Assembly: GCA_030068075.1 (NCBI GenBank)
Contig: CM057825.1
Coordinates: forward strand, 79,065,123-79,129,122
Length of the DNA: 64,000 nt
Origin: Paguma larvata
Taxonomy: Eukaryota > Chordata > Mammalia > Carnivora > Viverridae
Direction: 5' to 3'
The position numbers and the translations under genes are program-made. Below are positions 1-12,049 of this stretch, in pieces. Under the pieces are notes generated by a model, which did not search any database, was not told the DNA's origin, and saw only the letters and a list, made by a program, of their open reading frames with translations. Every line of letters begins with the position of its first letter. The stretch's first letter is position 1.

Positions 1-1499
1 CCACTGTAAAGCTTAACAAAGTGTGCAGTGCAGTATTAATCCATTCTGTTGGGCAAGGAACTTTCTGGAACTTTTCCAGTCCTTCCAGAAGAGAAGAAAG
101 ATAATGTACCTAGCATTAGGAAGGGTTAAGATCACCAGGTTGTTGAAAATTCTTAATCTTCCCTTTAATGTAAGTCATAGCATCATTAACTTGAATGTTA
201 CTAAAAACAGACATAGTTGAGCAGCTCATAAAATAACAACCTAGACAAGGAGAAAAAGTATTTGACTTCAGTAAAGCTAAGACTTTGTGAATAACAGATT
301 TCAAATGTAGCCAATCATCTTATAAAATGAAACCTAAGCATTCAGGCAAGAATTACAGAACTCTCCCTCCATTCAATACTGAGATCCAGTCCAAAGTAGA
401 AAGTCTAAATTTCCTTGATACCTCATGTTTCATTTTTTTTTAAAGTGTCAACTACATTCTACTCCATAATATATTCATTTGTTTTCATATAAAGTCAGTG
501 TGTTGTCTGAATTCATGTGAAATGAATACCTGCCAGGAGGCTGCACCAGACTAATCCTATAGCTTTGTGTATTGTGGTACACTGTCCTCTATTTCTGTAG
601 AAGTTCACTCAAACTTTTCATCCCCTTTGTCTTTGTAGTTTAGGGAGTCACAGGTCAATTCCCCCAACATCTGTAAAGGGGGTGTTATCTGACCCAGACC
701 TAGATGGAATACACATCTCCTTAGCTACAAAGATCGGTTTAGGAATGGGCATGTGGTCAACCAAGCCAGAGAACTCCCCAGCACTTTTGCCCAGAGCTCT
801 TCCCCTCCCTGTATTGCTACTACGTGCATATATAAAAAATATCTGAAGAAATCAGTTTCCATATTTGTTAACATGTGAGAAGTCTCTTAGGAATCAAGCC
901 AATTTGTATAAAAGAAGCGTTCAAAGAGAATCAAGAAGAGAAATGACACAGAGACTTACGGAAAGAAAGGCACAGACGGTGTCCTGATTGCACCACTTTA
1001 ATCCCTAGATTCCACTGTACCTGAAGCCAGAACACCCCTCAGACCTCCCACTTATGACAGAAGGAAAAAATCCTGTTTGGGCATAAGGTACCTTAAATTA
1101 AGTCCGGGCATTTATAACTTAACACTTTCCAAAATGAAAATATGGACATGTGATTTCACTCCAGATCCTTTAATACTCCCCATCAAATACTTAGAAGGAC
1201 TCCAAAGTCTTTAGTGTAGCACCAAGGCCATCTGCCATCTAGACCCTACCTTCCATGGGTCAAGGGTAACTGTAGGATGAGCCGAGGTCTCATACACTAC
1301 ATGGAAAGATGATTTGCAAAGATGCTTCAAAGATGATTGAAAAAGGATGTCTTCCCATTTTCTCAATTTATTTTGTTGTTTGTACTTAGAGCTCCCTCTA
1401 CACTCTCTAGTCTACCTACTACTGCCTGACCTGTTCCTCTTGCTGGGAGTGTCTCATCCCATCAGCCTAAGCAGGTTCCCATGTGAGAACCCTTCCCCA
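1..1499. other. Non-coding, no gene recognised
   Basis: I see no coding frame, splice-bounded exon or young repeat here. Around 640-840 the text resembles an ancient mammalian interspersed repeat ('aggaatgggcatgtggtca', 'ccaagccagagaactcc'), but I cannot assign a family. The two 60-65 codon frames near the left edge have no recognisable protein character. Confidence 0.5.
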
Positions 1500-1712
1500 C
1501 TCTTCTCCTACTGAGGTGCTCACCTCTCCTAGCTTCCTAAGCACCACTCTCAGGGATGGGAGGTATATCCACTGTCACAAGCCTGCCAACCAGAGGCTCT
1601 CCCAGCCTGCAACCTGTCATATTTATCTCTGCACCAACAGCATCTAACACAGTGCCTCCCATGTAGTAAATTTTAAGTGAATATTTATTAAATAACTGAA
1701 AGAATGAATTAG
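1500..1712 (+). mobile_element. L2 LINE, 3' end fragment
   Basis: The segment ends in the typical L2 3' terminus: 'acagtgcctcccatgtagta', then 'aatatttattaaataactga' and a tail of TGAA-like repeats at about 1700. In L2 this part carries the 3' UTR and the short tandem tail recognised by the L2 reverse transcriptase. The copy is old, 5'-truncated and non-coding. The left boundary is approximate. Confidence 0.65.
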
Positions 1713-2016
1713 TGAAAGTAACTTATGCTAGTTATTTGAATAAAGGGCAAGGTGAGAAAAGAAATGGAATTAGATACCGGTTGGCTTCCTTCCATCTGCA
1801 ACCCAACCAAGGACCTCTATTACTCAAAATGATTTGACCTAAGAGAGAAGCATGAAGAGGACGAAATTTACCATTAGAAATACTAAAATGTTTTCTTCCC
1901 TCTGCCACTATCACATTCAATCCAAGAATCGGTCCTTGATTCTACTCCTTTAAAAAAAAACAATTTATTCAGGTGTTCCTCTGGGAACTGAAAGTTTATA
2001 CAAAAACAGAGAATCT
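1713..2016. other. Non-coding spacer
   Basis: This is a short unique-looking stretch between the L2 tail and the L1 fragment. The 62-codon minus-strand frame at 1732-1920 matches no family I know. I see no promoter or splice structure. Confidence 0.4.
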
Positions 2017-2398
2017 CTGCTGAACACCACTAATCATCAGGGAAATGCAAATCAGAACCACAATGAAATATCACCTCACACCTATCAGAATGGCTAAAAT
2101 CAGAAACATAAGAAATAAGTGTTGGTGAGGATGTGGAGAAAAAGGACTTTCATGCACTGTTGATGGGAATGCAAACTGGTAGAGCAACTGTGGAAAACAG
2201 TATGGAGGTTCCTCAAAAAATTGAAAATAGAATTACCATATGATCCAGTAATCACACTACTGGGTTATTTCCCCAAAGGATACAAAACACTAATTCAAAC
2301 GGATATATGCATCCTTATGTTTATTGCAGCATTATCTACAATAGCCCAGTTATGGAAGCACCCAAGTGTCTATTGATAGATGAATTAATAAAGATGAT

Positions 2399-2401
<3 letters not shown>

Positions 2402-2447
<46 letters not shown>

Positions 2448-2448
2448 T
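2402..2448. repeat. (AT)n-(AC)n microsatellite
   Basis: About 19 AT units run directly into about 5 AC units inside the L1 fragment. L1 3' ends often seed such arrays. It is probably polymorphic in length. Confidence 0.95.
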
Positions 2449-2486
2449 ATGGAGTATTATTCAGCCATTAAAAATAATGAAATCTT

Positions 2487-2712
2487 GGGGCACCTGGGTG
2501 ACTCAGTTGGGTAAGCATCTGACTTCGGCTCAGGTCATGATCTCATGGTCCGTGAGCTCAAGCCCTGCATCAGGGTCTGTGCTGACAGCTCGGAGCCTGA
2601 AGCCTGCTTTGGATTCTGTGTCTCCCTCTCTCTGTGCCCCTGTCCCCCCACCTGCTAACACTCTGACTCTCTCTGTTTCTCAAAAATAAATAAACATTAA
2701 AAAAATTTTTTT
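2487..2712 (+). mobile_element. Felid CAN SINE (SINEC_Fc-type)
   Basis: The copy is complete: a tRNA-Lys-derived head with A- and B-box-like regions, the felid body, a CT-rich tract and an AAATAAATAAAC-plus-A tail. It is flanked by a 15-bp target duplication (aaataatgaaatctt, 2472-2486, and aaataatgagatctt, 2713-2727) with one mismatch, which shows L1-type insertion into the older L1. The 70-codon frame across it is SINE sequence, not a gene. Confidence 0.95.
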
Positions 2713-2847
2713 AAATAATGAGATCTTTCCATTAGCAACAACATGAGTGGAGCTACAGAGTATAATGCTAAACAAAATAAGCTGGTCAGAGAAAGACAAA
2801 TACCTTATAATTGCATTTAGAAGTGGAATTTAAGAAACAAAGCAAAT

Positions 2848-3057
2848 GGGGCACCTGGGTGGCTCAGTCAGTTAAGCATCTGACTTCGGCTCAGATCATG
2901 ATCTCATGGTCCGTGAGCTCAAGCCCTGCATCAGGCTCTGTGCTGACAGCTCAGAGACTGAAGCCTGCTTCGGATTCTCTGTCTCCCTCTCTCTCTCTGA
3001 ACCTCTCCTGTTCAATCTCTGTCTCTCAAAAATAAATGAATGTTAAAAAAATTTTTA
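2848..3057 (+). mobile_element. Felid CAN SINE
   Basis: This is a second complete copy, 135 bp beyond the first and in the same orientation inside the same L1. Head, body, CT tract and A-rich tail are all visible. I could not define a clean target duplication because both flanks are A-rich. Confidence 0.93.
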
Positions 3058-3322
3058 AGAATAAAAATTTTTTAAAAATGAGCAAAGGAAAAAAAAGAGA
3101 GAGAGAGAGACAAGAAACAGACTCTTAACTACAGAGAACAAACTGATAGTTGTCAGAGGGGAGGTGGGTGGGGGTTGGTGAAACAGGTGAAGGGCATTAA
3201 GAGTACCCTTATCACGATGAGCACTGGGTAATGTATAGAATAGCTGAATCACTATATTGAACACCTGAAACTAATATAATGTTGTTTGCTAACTATAGTG
3301 GAATTAAATTTTTTAAAAATAG

Positions 3323-5845
3323 ATAATCTCAAACTGAAGAAGTAGTTGGCTTTCTGGAAGAGCACCTCAATGTTGCTAAAAGGACAGTGTCACTAAGATT
3401 TTTCCATTGGGTCTCATCAGTGACCACTGTAGTCCCACCCTTTGTAGGACACACAAGGTCCTGAGAAGCAGGGTAAGCCTCAATTTTGTGAATTCCATGA
3501 AAAGGTGATTAGAAGAGCCTAAGTGTTGATAAAACACATCTTCCCATGTTCTCAATGCACTTCATTGCATATACTCAATAGGTAGCCAACGCACAGTAGG
3601 ACTGCATGTGGCCATGTGCTGCTTGGTGGCACGCTGCCATCCCGAAAGGGGCATTAGCACTGGCCCACCAGAAACCCCCATTCAGTGCTGACTACAGGGC
3701 ACCTTACATCCATTCTCTCCCTTTTCAGAAATTCCATTAGGCTTCAGATGTATTCTAAAATGTCTATTTTCTGAGCCACTGTCCTCTGCTAAATGAGAAG
3801 GCACAGCTCTTCGATGCCAGCCTCACCCTGTGCTCCCGGTCTTCTCGTTTTCACCAGAATATGCCCGCAAACAGGGCCCACCGTTTCCACCTGGAAAAGT
3901 ATTCAGGTCCGACTCCGAGCCTGATAATAAAGGACCCGTCCCCCCGTCCTGCGGAAGGCCACGCACTGCAAGAGACAGGCGTTTCCAGCAGCTAAAGGGA
4001 AGAGGATGAGATCAGCGAGAAGCAGAAAATCAGGCCTTTCCATGTCAATAGGCATTATTCAAATTTAAAGCACATGGGAGATGAGAAATCTGAAAATCAT
4101 CTTACAAAGAGGGGGAAGTTCTAGGCAGCTGCAACAGAAACAAAAATACTCCAAATCTAAGTGTGATAGGAACCCAAACCTACTACCTGCCATGACTGTT
4201 CTGAAGATTCTCCTTTCCTTATAATTATAACCAAATTCAGGTTAGTCTTCATTCTTCTAGAAGGGGTAACTTTGCCCACATGCTATTTATCTTTTTACAG
4301 AAGATTCAAATGGTTTAGATATATGGATTAGGTTTTAAGGACATTTTCATTTTGGAAAACATAGGGAATTATAATGGCTAATTACAAGCTTGGAGAGAAA
4401 TTCTTGATCTTTTGCCAAAATGCGTGCATTCAGCTGCACCTGGAACAGTGGCTTGGGGAACGGTGGTGATGTTCTAGACCCAAGCCCTGCCTTCATTGTC
4501 CAACTCCTGGAAAGGGAGCCCAAGCCCATGCCACTCTCCAGAGCAGGTAGTTCTGTTCACTCTCTCCCTCTCCCCCGCCTCCTCTGCACATATAAAGATA
4601 AATGTGTCCTTTTATTTTTAGTGCCAGAGAAAAGTCAACCCTTTTCCCTCCCCCTTTCCCATAGCTGTTCTGGAAAGAGCACAAACAAATAAGGTTTGAT
4701 TTCTCTATTTGATAATCATGGGAAAGGAAAAATTTCAATTTCTATACAGAACCAGTCTAACTGCTTTCGCTAAATTCTTTGGGCATTTCACTCTAGGAAA
4801 GTAAATCTCCCCAATTGCCTGGCTGAGAAGACCAGTTAAGTCCCCGAATTCTTAACAAGAAGGTCACCAAGATAGCCCTCTGCAGACATGACTGATACGA
4901 GGACTCTGTTGCTAGTTATCCAAATTGCCAATTTCGTTTGCACACCAGGGCTTATCTCGGACGAATACCGTGAAACTCAGATAAATCCAATACGTCCTTG
5001 CTGGGTTTGTCCTCCTGGGGGCTTAATGAAAGAAATGTGCCTTCAGAAGCTTCTGCTCTGAATGTTGCATGTGGAGAGGGCCAGGGAGATCAGTCGGCTG
5101 AGTTTATGCAGAGTGAATAAAATGAGGCACTTAAGACTACCTGTCCTCACTTACTCACACTCTGCCACCTAGAATGCCATGAGCTCACCTTCGGGGCAGA
5201 AGAGGAATCAAGCAAGAAGCAAAGTGGAGGGAGAATGCAAGGATGGGTCCTATGAAGCCACTTGAAGGTAGAGAGTGGCTACATTTGCACCTGGACAGAA
5301 TTTCATAAGGAGTGAGGGAAGTCCCATTGTCTCATCACAGAAATCCTCAGTGACAGCCGGAGAAGGCTATTCTCTTTGTACTATTTCCTCTGTGGTGCCA
5401 GCTGCAATGCAACATCGGTGCCCAACTGTGGCAAGCACCATGTCAAGTAGGACATTTCCCTGACCAATGCCCGTGGGTACTGGGACCAGCGTTGGGCCTT
5501 TACACAGAACAAAGCAGATGATGGAGACTTCACACTCTGGCACAAAGGCCTTGAGGAGACATGTCCCCCAGGGACTTCTCGATTCCCGTGACAAACAAAC
5601 ACAGTCGTCCAGGAATTTCTATAGGGAACACGATCTTGAGTTTTCTACAGCCACAGTCAAATGTCCAAGAGTTTGTGATCAAAATACTTTATCTTCAGTT
5701 TAAGTCACCAATGGAAATGTCTGCTATCTCAACACATAAAATTGGTCACTATATACATTTTGCCAATTTATTTAGTAAATAAAATATAAACATCTTATAA
5801 TTAAGACGCTGTCAAAAAATGAAAATTCTAGTATGGATGCTTAGA
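3323..5845. other. Non-coding, no gene recognised
   Basis: About 2.5 kb has no repeat family I can name with confidence. A locally GC-richer patch lies at about 3590-3990 with several CpGs. Frames of 60-90 codons occur on both strands (4420-4738, 5367-5703), but they overlap each other, have no recognisable domain and lack matching splice sites. I treat them as chance. Confidence 0.5.
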
Positions 5846-6140
5846 TTGATTCATTCATGCATTTAGTCAGTCAACAAATATTTAAGAGTGTTTCTCTTGT
5901 GTGCTAGGAACTGCGGTAGGAATACAAATAGGAATAAGACATGGCCCCTATCCCTGAGAAGCTTCCAGTGTAGAGGAAATGAGAATTTAATGTGATGTTT
6001 GTTACAATATGGACTTTTGTGGGGTTTTTTTTGCAAAGTATTATTGGCCCATAAAGGAAGATTCAATGGCTGTCTATGGGAGCTGGGAAGTCTTCACAAA
6101 AGGAATGGCATAATTTAAATCCTTAAAGATGAACACATGT
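5846..6140 (-). mobile_element. L2 LINE fragment, minus strand
   Basis: Read on the plus strand it is the reverse complement of the L2 3' end: 'attcattcatgcatttagtc', 'caacaaatatttaagag', 'gtgctaggaactg' and 'cccctatccctgagaagctt' follow the order seen in L2. It then decays toward 6140. It is non-coding, old and 5'-truncated. Confidence 0.7.
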
Positions 6141-6837
6141 TTTATAGGTGGAGAAAGATGTAGAGGTCATAGTAAGCACAACCTCAGTAGGGAAACTCCG
6201 TTATACTATTTACTGGTATATATCATCAGGTACTAGGAAGTCATTACCATCGTTACCTAATATCAAATGCATCAATGCTCTAAATTCAAAAAGTTCTACA
6301 TTTGCTCAAAGTATACGTAGTTCATGGTAATTTGCCAAACTGATTCCTTTCTATGGTATTTATACAGTTCATGGAAGGCTCTGACTCATAACGACTTAGT
6401 AAGATCAGTTCTCTTTCATTCTAGTTTTCATGTATGGCTTCTTCAGGTCATCTGTTATTTGGGATCTCTTTAAACTGAACTGACTTTAATCATTGGACTA
6501 TACATGTGGCAATACACGTGATCGCCAAGTCCCTTTGATGTTAAACTAACAGATGCCGAGATTAATTCTGTGGTACTTTGATAAAAGGATTAAGAGAAGG
6601 CTCATGAAAGCAACCACCTTACCTGAAAAACTGAATTTTAACAGTAATCAATGAGGCTGAAGATGCGGTGAAGCTCAGCCTAGTAAGAAATGAACATATT
6701 ACGAAATGAACAGTCATATTGGATAATTTCTGACCCAAAACTTACTGACTGACCTATTAAAACTTGAGGCAATTGTCAAGGTGAGTCAGCTGGTACAGGA
6801 AACTTTTAATACTTTTGTGTAATTTAAAAAGCACTTA
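6141..6837. other. Non-coding spacer
   Basis: An AT-rich unique stretch. One 60-codon frame (6148-6330) shows no domain. I see no repeat, promoter or exon signature. Confidence 0.45.
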
Positions 6838-6996
6838 CTGGGCTTGGGATAATAAAAAAGTTTGGAAATGGAATAGTATTGATGGTTGCACAACATTGCA
6901 GACGTAATTAATGTTTCTAAATTGTACACTTTAAAAGGGTTAAAATGGTCAATTTTATGTTATGCATCTTTTACCACAATAAAAAGTATCCCCAAA
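6838..6996 (+). mobile_element. L1M-type 3' end
   Basis: The string 'gatggttgcacaacattgca', then 'aaattgtacactttaaaagg' and 'caattttatgttatgcatct', ending in 'ccacaataaaaagt', is the typical 3' UTR end of old mammalian L1 (L1M) elements. Only the last 160 bp or so remain. Confidence 0.75.
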
Positions 6997-7164
6997 ACAC
7001 TCAATGGAATACTTTCTTTATAAACTAGATATTGACATTCAGTTTTTTATTCTTACTATTTTCCCTGAAGAATAGTTTAAAAGATCATCAGAGACTCTCT
7101 AGTTAAAGCCTTTTGCCCGGTATCCAAGCAAAATCATATGTAAAGTACTAGCAATATAAGAAAA

Positions 7165-7319
7165 CGTAGTCTCTCTCTCTCTCTCTCTCTTTTTTTTTTT
7201 TTGAATAATTTATTGTCAAATTGGTTTCCATACAACACCCAGTGCTCATCCCAACAAATGCCCTCCTCTGTGCCCATCACCCACTCTCCCCCCTCCCATA
7301 CCCCCCTCGTAGTCTCTCT
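7165..7319 (-). mobile_element. Short 5'-truncated carnivore L1 3' UTR insertion
   Basis: Between two copies of cgtagtctctct (7165-7176 and 7308-7319) lie a (CT)n tract, a T-run at about 7191-7202 (the A-tail seen from the other strand) and a carnivore L1 3' UTR core ('aaattggtttccatacaaca', 'ccagtgctcatcccaac'). The duplicated flank shows target-primed insertion of a heavily truncated L1 on the minus strand. It is non-coding. Confidence 0.85.
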
Positions 7320-8304
7320 TAAAGAATTCTAGAGAAGGTCAGTCCACAATAGTTTTGTAACTTTCTCTTAAATTAATGAAGTAGCAACATTACACCAGGC
7401 TATCAATCAGAGTATCTCCTCCTCTTCTGTAGACATTCTGAATTCCTCCCGTTTTTATGTGTGACCAAAATTTGTGCATACTTAAGTTGTTCTGACACTA
7501 ACTAAATTTTATACAAGATTTGAATCAAGCTGTTGAAAGATTTAGAAACTCCAGCGATTTACGGTATGGTCAGTAACACCAAACCAAGATGCTGACTACT
7601 GCCAGTGTGAGTTTCACAAACAAGATTTAAAGCCAGAGAATCAGGTCTCAAAGAGGGTGAAAAGCAATGAGTACAATTCAGAAGGTAGAGCATGGCGAGG
7701 AGTTCCTTTTAAGAGTTAGCATTTAAAGGAGGAGACGCGGTAACTGAAAATGATTATGCCACTTCTAATACAATAGGAAAATCATCAATTGTACCATAGA
7801 AATTCTAATCATACCTAAGGGAGAATGCAAGATATTTTACCCTAATATCGCTATGCATATGACACAATTAGGATCATCGGAGACATGACTGCAGAGTCAG
7901 AAGAAGAATTTCATACCTAATTCCTATTTATAATAATACTTTGCACTTAAGGAAATTATGACTTCCCGTGGTAACAAAAGTATTTCTAAAAATGTATTTA
8001 TGATCTGGAAAGCAACCAGAAGTTCCATTAACAAGGCCATGTTTTTCCTATTAAGTAAATTTCATTTTTTAAGCTCCGTAAGGATTTTCTCACCATTAAA
8101 CTTGCTTTACCCTGGACTGCAACCCCAAATGATAGAAATCAACACTTGATAGTGACGGACAAAGAGCGCTGAGTCTGACCTCTCTGTGGGACCATTCAGA
8201 GCAATAAAACACAGAAGGACAAATAGAGATCCTGTCAAGTACTTTCATACCTGGAAATCATCGCTAATTAATACTCACTGAACAAGAGAAGCGTGACAGG
8301 GACA
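7320..8304. other. Non-coding, no gene recognised
   Basis: Unique AT-rich DNA. The 63-codon frame at 7958-8149 has no recognisable motif. I see no promoter or repeat I can name. Confidence 0.45.
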
Positions 8305-8490
8305 AAGGATTCTAGACTGCAATCCAGAGGTCTTGGATTTGAGCCCCACGCCTTGACTTCCAGCCGCGCGCTTTTAGAACACCCACTCTCTCTGCCACCT
8401 GGCAGGGATGCTGGGACAGTCGGCTTATGAGAAAGCACTTCGTAAATGGAATAGCACGGACGAAGGTACATTAATACTGATAATAAAGAC
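8305..8490 (+). mobile_element. MIR SINE, degraded
   Basis: The stretch 'gcaatccagaggtcttggat', 'ttgagccccacg', and further on 'gagaaagcacttcgtaaatg' and 'aatagcacg' parallels the MIR body and 3' core. It is a very old non-autonomous element tied to L2. Several CpGs survive near 8363. Confidence 0.5.
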
Positions 8491-8559
8491 CACCAGCAGC
8501 TTTAGAAATTAGTCCACAGCGTTAGACATTAGTTCATTCGTGGCTCCTCTTCCCCTGGA

Positions 8560-9478
8560 CGACAACATTATAGCTTCTCTTTTCTCCCTCAAACTTCTAC
8601 CACTCTCCACTCTAGCACCACTCTCTGCTGGTGATTTGTTTTCTCGCTTCACTGAGAAATCTGAAGGAATCAGAAAAGAACTTCCTCACACTCTCACCAC
8701 CACCTCTACCCACCTGCCAGAATCTGGGCCTCCTTGACTCCACTCTTGGTCTCAAGCTTACACCTTATCCATCTGTAAATCTTAGAAATACATCCAGAGT
8801 GGCCTCTTCTCACGACTCCTCTGCCCCATCACCTCTTACCTGCAATACTGCGATAACCTCCCACCTGTTCTCCAGACTTGCACCCTGGCCCTTCTAGTTT
8901 CTTCTCAGCAGCACAGCGGGCAGTGACACTATCAGTTGTCCTCACTCAGAGTCAAATCCAGATGTGTTACAAAGGCCTCCGACGCACTATGTAGTTCAGC
9001 TCCCATTATCTTTCTCATCTCATCTCCTATCAGGCTCCCCTGATCACTCCACTGCTTGCTAGCTCTCAAAGTCGCCAACAATTCCTGCCTCAGGGCATTT
9101 GCACTTGCTCTTTCCTCTGTGAGGAGTGCTCTTTCCCCAGAGATCAATATGGTTTGCTTCCTCACCTCCACCAAGTTTTTGTACATTGTCACCTTTCCAG
9201 TGATGTCTTCCCTGACCTTATTTAAACTGCAAATCTCTCTCCATCCCCCTACTATGCTTTATTTCTAGGTAGATCTCATATTACTTAATTTTACCTCCAA
9301 ACACACAGTATCATTTACTGATTTATTTTGCTTATTGTCTGTCTCGCCTCATCCTGTAGATAATGTAAGCTTCTCAAGGGTAGGGATTCTGTCTGTTCCC
9401 GGCGTGTGCCTGGCACTTAAAATAGCACCTGGCACTTTGGATGCTTGATAAATATTTGTTGCATTAATGAATTAAATT
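8560..9478 (+). mobile_element. L2 LINE fragment (long)
   Basis: About 900 bp follow the L2 3' half in order: 'ctgcaatactgcgataacct', 'cctgcctcagggcatttgca', 'cttgctctttcctctgtgag', 'gatgtcttccctgacctta', 'ctcaagggtagggattctgt', then 'gcctggcactt' and 'gataaatatttgttgcatta' with a TGAA-like tail near 9478. The open frames on both strands here (8540-8897 plus, 8932-9192 minus) are shadows of this element. Confidence 0.85.
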
Positions 9479-9818
9479 GTTGAATCATAGATATTAGCCA
9501 TAAATTTCAGCTATCTAGTCAATTCTCTTACTCTGAGGTAGGTAAGAAGACAGAATTCCTATACTCTAAAAGACATAACCAATCCTGAGAGGACAATGGC
9601 ATACCTAAGTCTAAAGGGGTACAGATGACGTGGGACAGAGCAAAGCCCAGGGCAGGGCTCCTTCAGCCCTGGGGCTCCGGTGACACAGACACATGCCTGA
9701 AGTATAGGAGAGCTTAATCGCGCACATGAGTATAAACTCTCCTGCTGCTGAAGGGGTTAAATCTGATACCACTCGGATCTAGAATTTTTTCAAATACTGA
9801 TTTTTAAATGGAGGTCTA
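9479..9818. other. Non-coding spacer
   Basis: Unique DNA between the L2 tail and the next SINE. The first copy of that SINE's target duplication (aaatggaggtcta) lies at 9806-9818. Nothing else is recognised. Confidence 0.4.
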
Positions 9819-10027
9819 GGGGCCCCTGGGTGGCTCAGTTGGTTAAGCGTTTGGCTCAGGTCATGATCTCACAGTTTGTCGGATTAAGTCCTGTGTCAGG
9901 CTCTGCGCTGACAGCTTGGAGCCTGCTTGGGATTCTCTCCCACTCTCTCTCTGCCCCTCTCCTGCTCGCATGCTCTCTCTCTCTTAGAAAATAGACATAA
10001 AAAATTTTTTTAATATTAAAAATAAAT
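9819..10027 (+). mobile_element. Felid CAN SINE
   Basis: A complete copy with a GGGGCCCCTGGGTGGCTCAG head and an A-rich tail. The target duplication is aaatggaggtcta (9806-9818) against aaatgaaggtcta (10028-10040), with one mismatch. A deletion in the head removed part of the segment before 'ggctcaggtcatgatctc'. Confidence 0.93.
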
Positions 10028-10040
10028 AAATGAAGGTCTA

Positions 10041-10521
10041 TTTCACTCTACTAGGCACTGGGCACCCTTTGGTAAGATATTGTTTATTCAATACTGTTAC
10101 TGCTGAACAGTGAGTGGTTTGCAAAGACCAGGCTTCGGATGGCTTATCAGTTTTGTAACAGGTCTCAGTGGTCACTGGTGGTCTCTGCTTCATTCACTTT
10201 CCTCTGCCTCTTGGGCTGGAGTTCTCCACCCGCTCTGAATCTCCCGCTGCTTATTTGACACCAAAGCAGCTGCAGCCTGAATGTATTCTCTGATGACATC
10301 CCATCTGCCCTTGAATCGAGGGACCCCCTATTCCACACGCACGGGCCCCCCCGCCTGCTCAGCCCAACACAAACTCTGATTTACAAAATGCCCAAAGTTT
10401 CCTGAGAGAGTTTCAGTCAATTCAATGATCAAATAAATGTCTTCCTCAAATAGCCCAAGATGGTCATAGAATGTTTGCTAATACTCAGTATCCTCAAATA
10501 GAATCATCCTGTTATAAAAAT
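10041..10521. other. Non-coding spacer
   Basis: Unique sequence, GC-richer near 10230-10370. No repeat family or coding signal is recognised. Confidence 0.4.
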
Positions 10522-10670
10522 CAGCCAGTCATTCAGTCTGAAGGTATTTTGTGTACCTGTATTCTCTGCAAGACACTGTGCTGAACACTGTGGAGAAAAA
10601 GTGGAGGCACGAGGTTCTTAGATGAGGCAGTTAAGGCATACACACACTGCAAGGCAAAACAAGGTGCAAA
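10522..10670 (-). mobile_element. Possible L2 fragment, minus strand
   Basis: 'cattcagtctgaaggtattt', 'caagacactgtgctgaacac' and the following text fit a decayed reverse complement of the L2 3' end. Similarity is weak, so the family call is tentative. Confidence 0.4.
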
Positions 10671-10994
10671 CGTGGGGAAGAAGTGCCCTGTAGATGGGAA
10701 GACCGTGTCTCCATGCTCCCTGCGGCACTAGTCAGGGGAGGTCTCGTAAGGCAACCGTAGGGTGGGCGGAGGCACTGTCAGACCAGAAAGGGTAGCCAGC
10801 TTATTACATCAAATTGCTGAGTGCAAGACGTCCCTTCTACCTTCTGCAAAAAGACTTGTGCAGATCAAAATAACCACTCATCAGTAATAGGAACCATATT
10901 CTATCTTGCAGACAATAGGCACTCAAAAATGATCTATTAATAAGCTAGTGAATATTAGAATAAGTTAAAATATTGAAGCTCTACTGACTCCTTA
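10671..10994. other. Non-coding spacer
   Basis: Unique DNA with no named repeat and no coding frame of interest. Confidence 0.4.
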
Positions 10995-11208
10995 AATTTT
11001 TTTAACGTTTATTTATTTTTGTGAGAGAGAGAGAGCAAGTGCATGAGCAGGGGAGGGGCAGAGAGAGAGAGGGGACACAGAATCCAAAGCAGGCTCCAAG
11101 CTCTGAGCTGTCAGCGCAGAGCCCGACACAGGGTTCGAACTCAAAGCTATGAGATCATGACCTGAGCCGGAGTTGGACGCCCAACCAACTGAGCCAACCA
11201 GGCGCCCC
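10995..11208 (-). mobile_element. Felid CAN SINE, minus strand
   Basis: The plus strand reads T-rich tail, 'aacgtttatttatttttgtg', GA-rich tract, 'caggctccaagctctgagct', and ends 'gagccaaccaggcgcccc', which is the exact reverse of the felid SINE order. The copy is full-length with a readable head. No clear target duplication was found. Confidence 0.93.
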
Positions 11209-12049
11209 TCAGTTGGCTACTTAAAAACAAGAGCATTAAAGTGCTATGATAGGACAAATACTATTATTAAAAATTTGATCACAGAAGCTCCCTTGATTCT
11301 TCCTATAAATTAGAACAGCTAGGAGAGTCCCTCCCAAGAATGGGTAAGACTTAGGCATCACCAGCTTTAGAAGGTACACAGAAAGTGTAGACATGAACTG
11401 TGTCTTATTGGATCCCCAAGGTCCAGCCCAGGGCCTGGTGCGTGGGAGACTTGGTGCATTTGTGACGAACACGGGGGCCGACCGAGGAGGGCTTCAGAGC
11501 AAGGATAACACAGAGCCAGGAAACATAGATGACACTATGAAGACTGGAAGGACAAGATGGGTCCTAACACAGTTTCCCTGGCTTTGCTTTTCTCCACGTA
11601 CATTCTAACGTGGTCCGTGAGAGCCGCTGAGCCTTCTCCTCTTGAAGAGAGAGCCTGGGAGGAGTGCTCTTGTCTCCTGCAGTGTTCCTAAAAGCCTGAG
11701 AAAGCAGCTACTGTTGCACAGTGCCCACTGCAACCTATGAATTGTTTAGCAACCGCGGCTTTCTCATGTCAGTGAGCAAAGCAGGCTTAGCAACTGCAGC
11801 TTTCTCATGTCAGTGAGCAATGCAGGCTGACTCCTGCACAGTCTCCTTGCACCAAAACTTACCGACAGACCCAAGAGACTAGAGTTGTCAGCACATTTCC
11901 CACAAAAAGGAAGAAAGAAAAAACAGTAAGTCATTTACTTTGTCACAGAAAAGTCACTTGCCTAATCCGAAGTAGACGAAGTTCTAAACCAGGGACTGTT
12001 GATTTTCTTAGCAGCAGTGGGGTAAAACCCAGTTAGAATATGGAATCGT
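11209..12049. other. Non-coding stretch with a tandem duplication
   Basis: The only structure is the 41-bp duplication at 11746-11827, listed separately. Short overlapping frames on opposite strands near 11236-11608 have no domain. Confidence 0.45.
11746..11827. repeat. Tandem duplication, 2 x 41 bp
   Basis: Two adjacent 41-bp copies (11746-11786, 11787-11827) begin ttagcaac and end gcaggc. They differ at three sites. Two of these are C to T / G to A changes that remove the CpGs of the first copy (ccgcgg against ctgcag), as expected from methyl-CpG decay after a local duplication. Confidence 0.9.

Larger units (their letters stand above)
2017..3322 (+). mobile_element. LINE-1 fragment, ORF2 3' part plus 3' UTR
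   Basis: The sense strand reads as the last part of L1 ORF2: 'catcagggaaatgcaaatca' is followed by the IREMQ...[14 protein letters not shown] reading and the 'ggagaaaaaggac...catgcactgttgatggg' stretch. It then runs into the carnivore L1 3' UTR ('gatgagcactgggtaatgta') and an A-rich end near 3322. The element is 5'-truncated. It was later split by an AT/CA microsatellite (2402-2448) and by two felid SINEs (2487-2712, 2848-3057). Stops and indels make it inactive. The left boundary is approximate. Confidence 0.85.

Noticed and set aside
2477..3035. tRNA-Lys-like A and B boxes at SINE heads
   Set aside because: CAN SINEs derive from tRNA-Lys and keep these boxes. They are not tRNA genes.
8268..8471. 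Possible tRNA-like text ('ttggatttgagccccacg')
   Set aside because: It fits a MIR SINE body. There is no cloverleaf or complete A and B box spacing for a tRNA gene.
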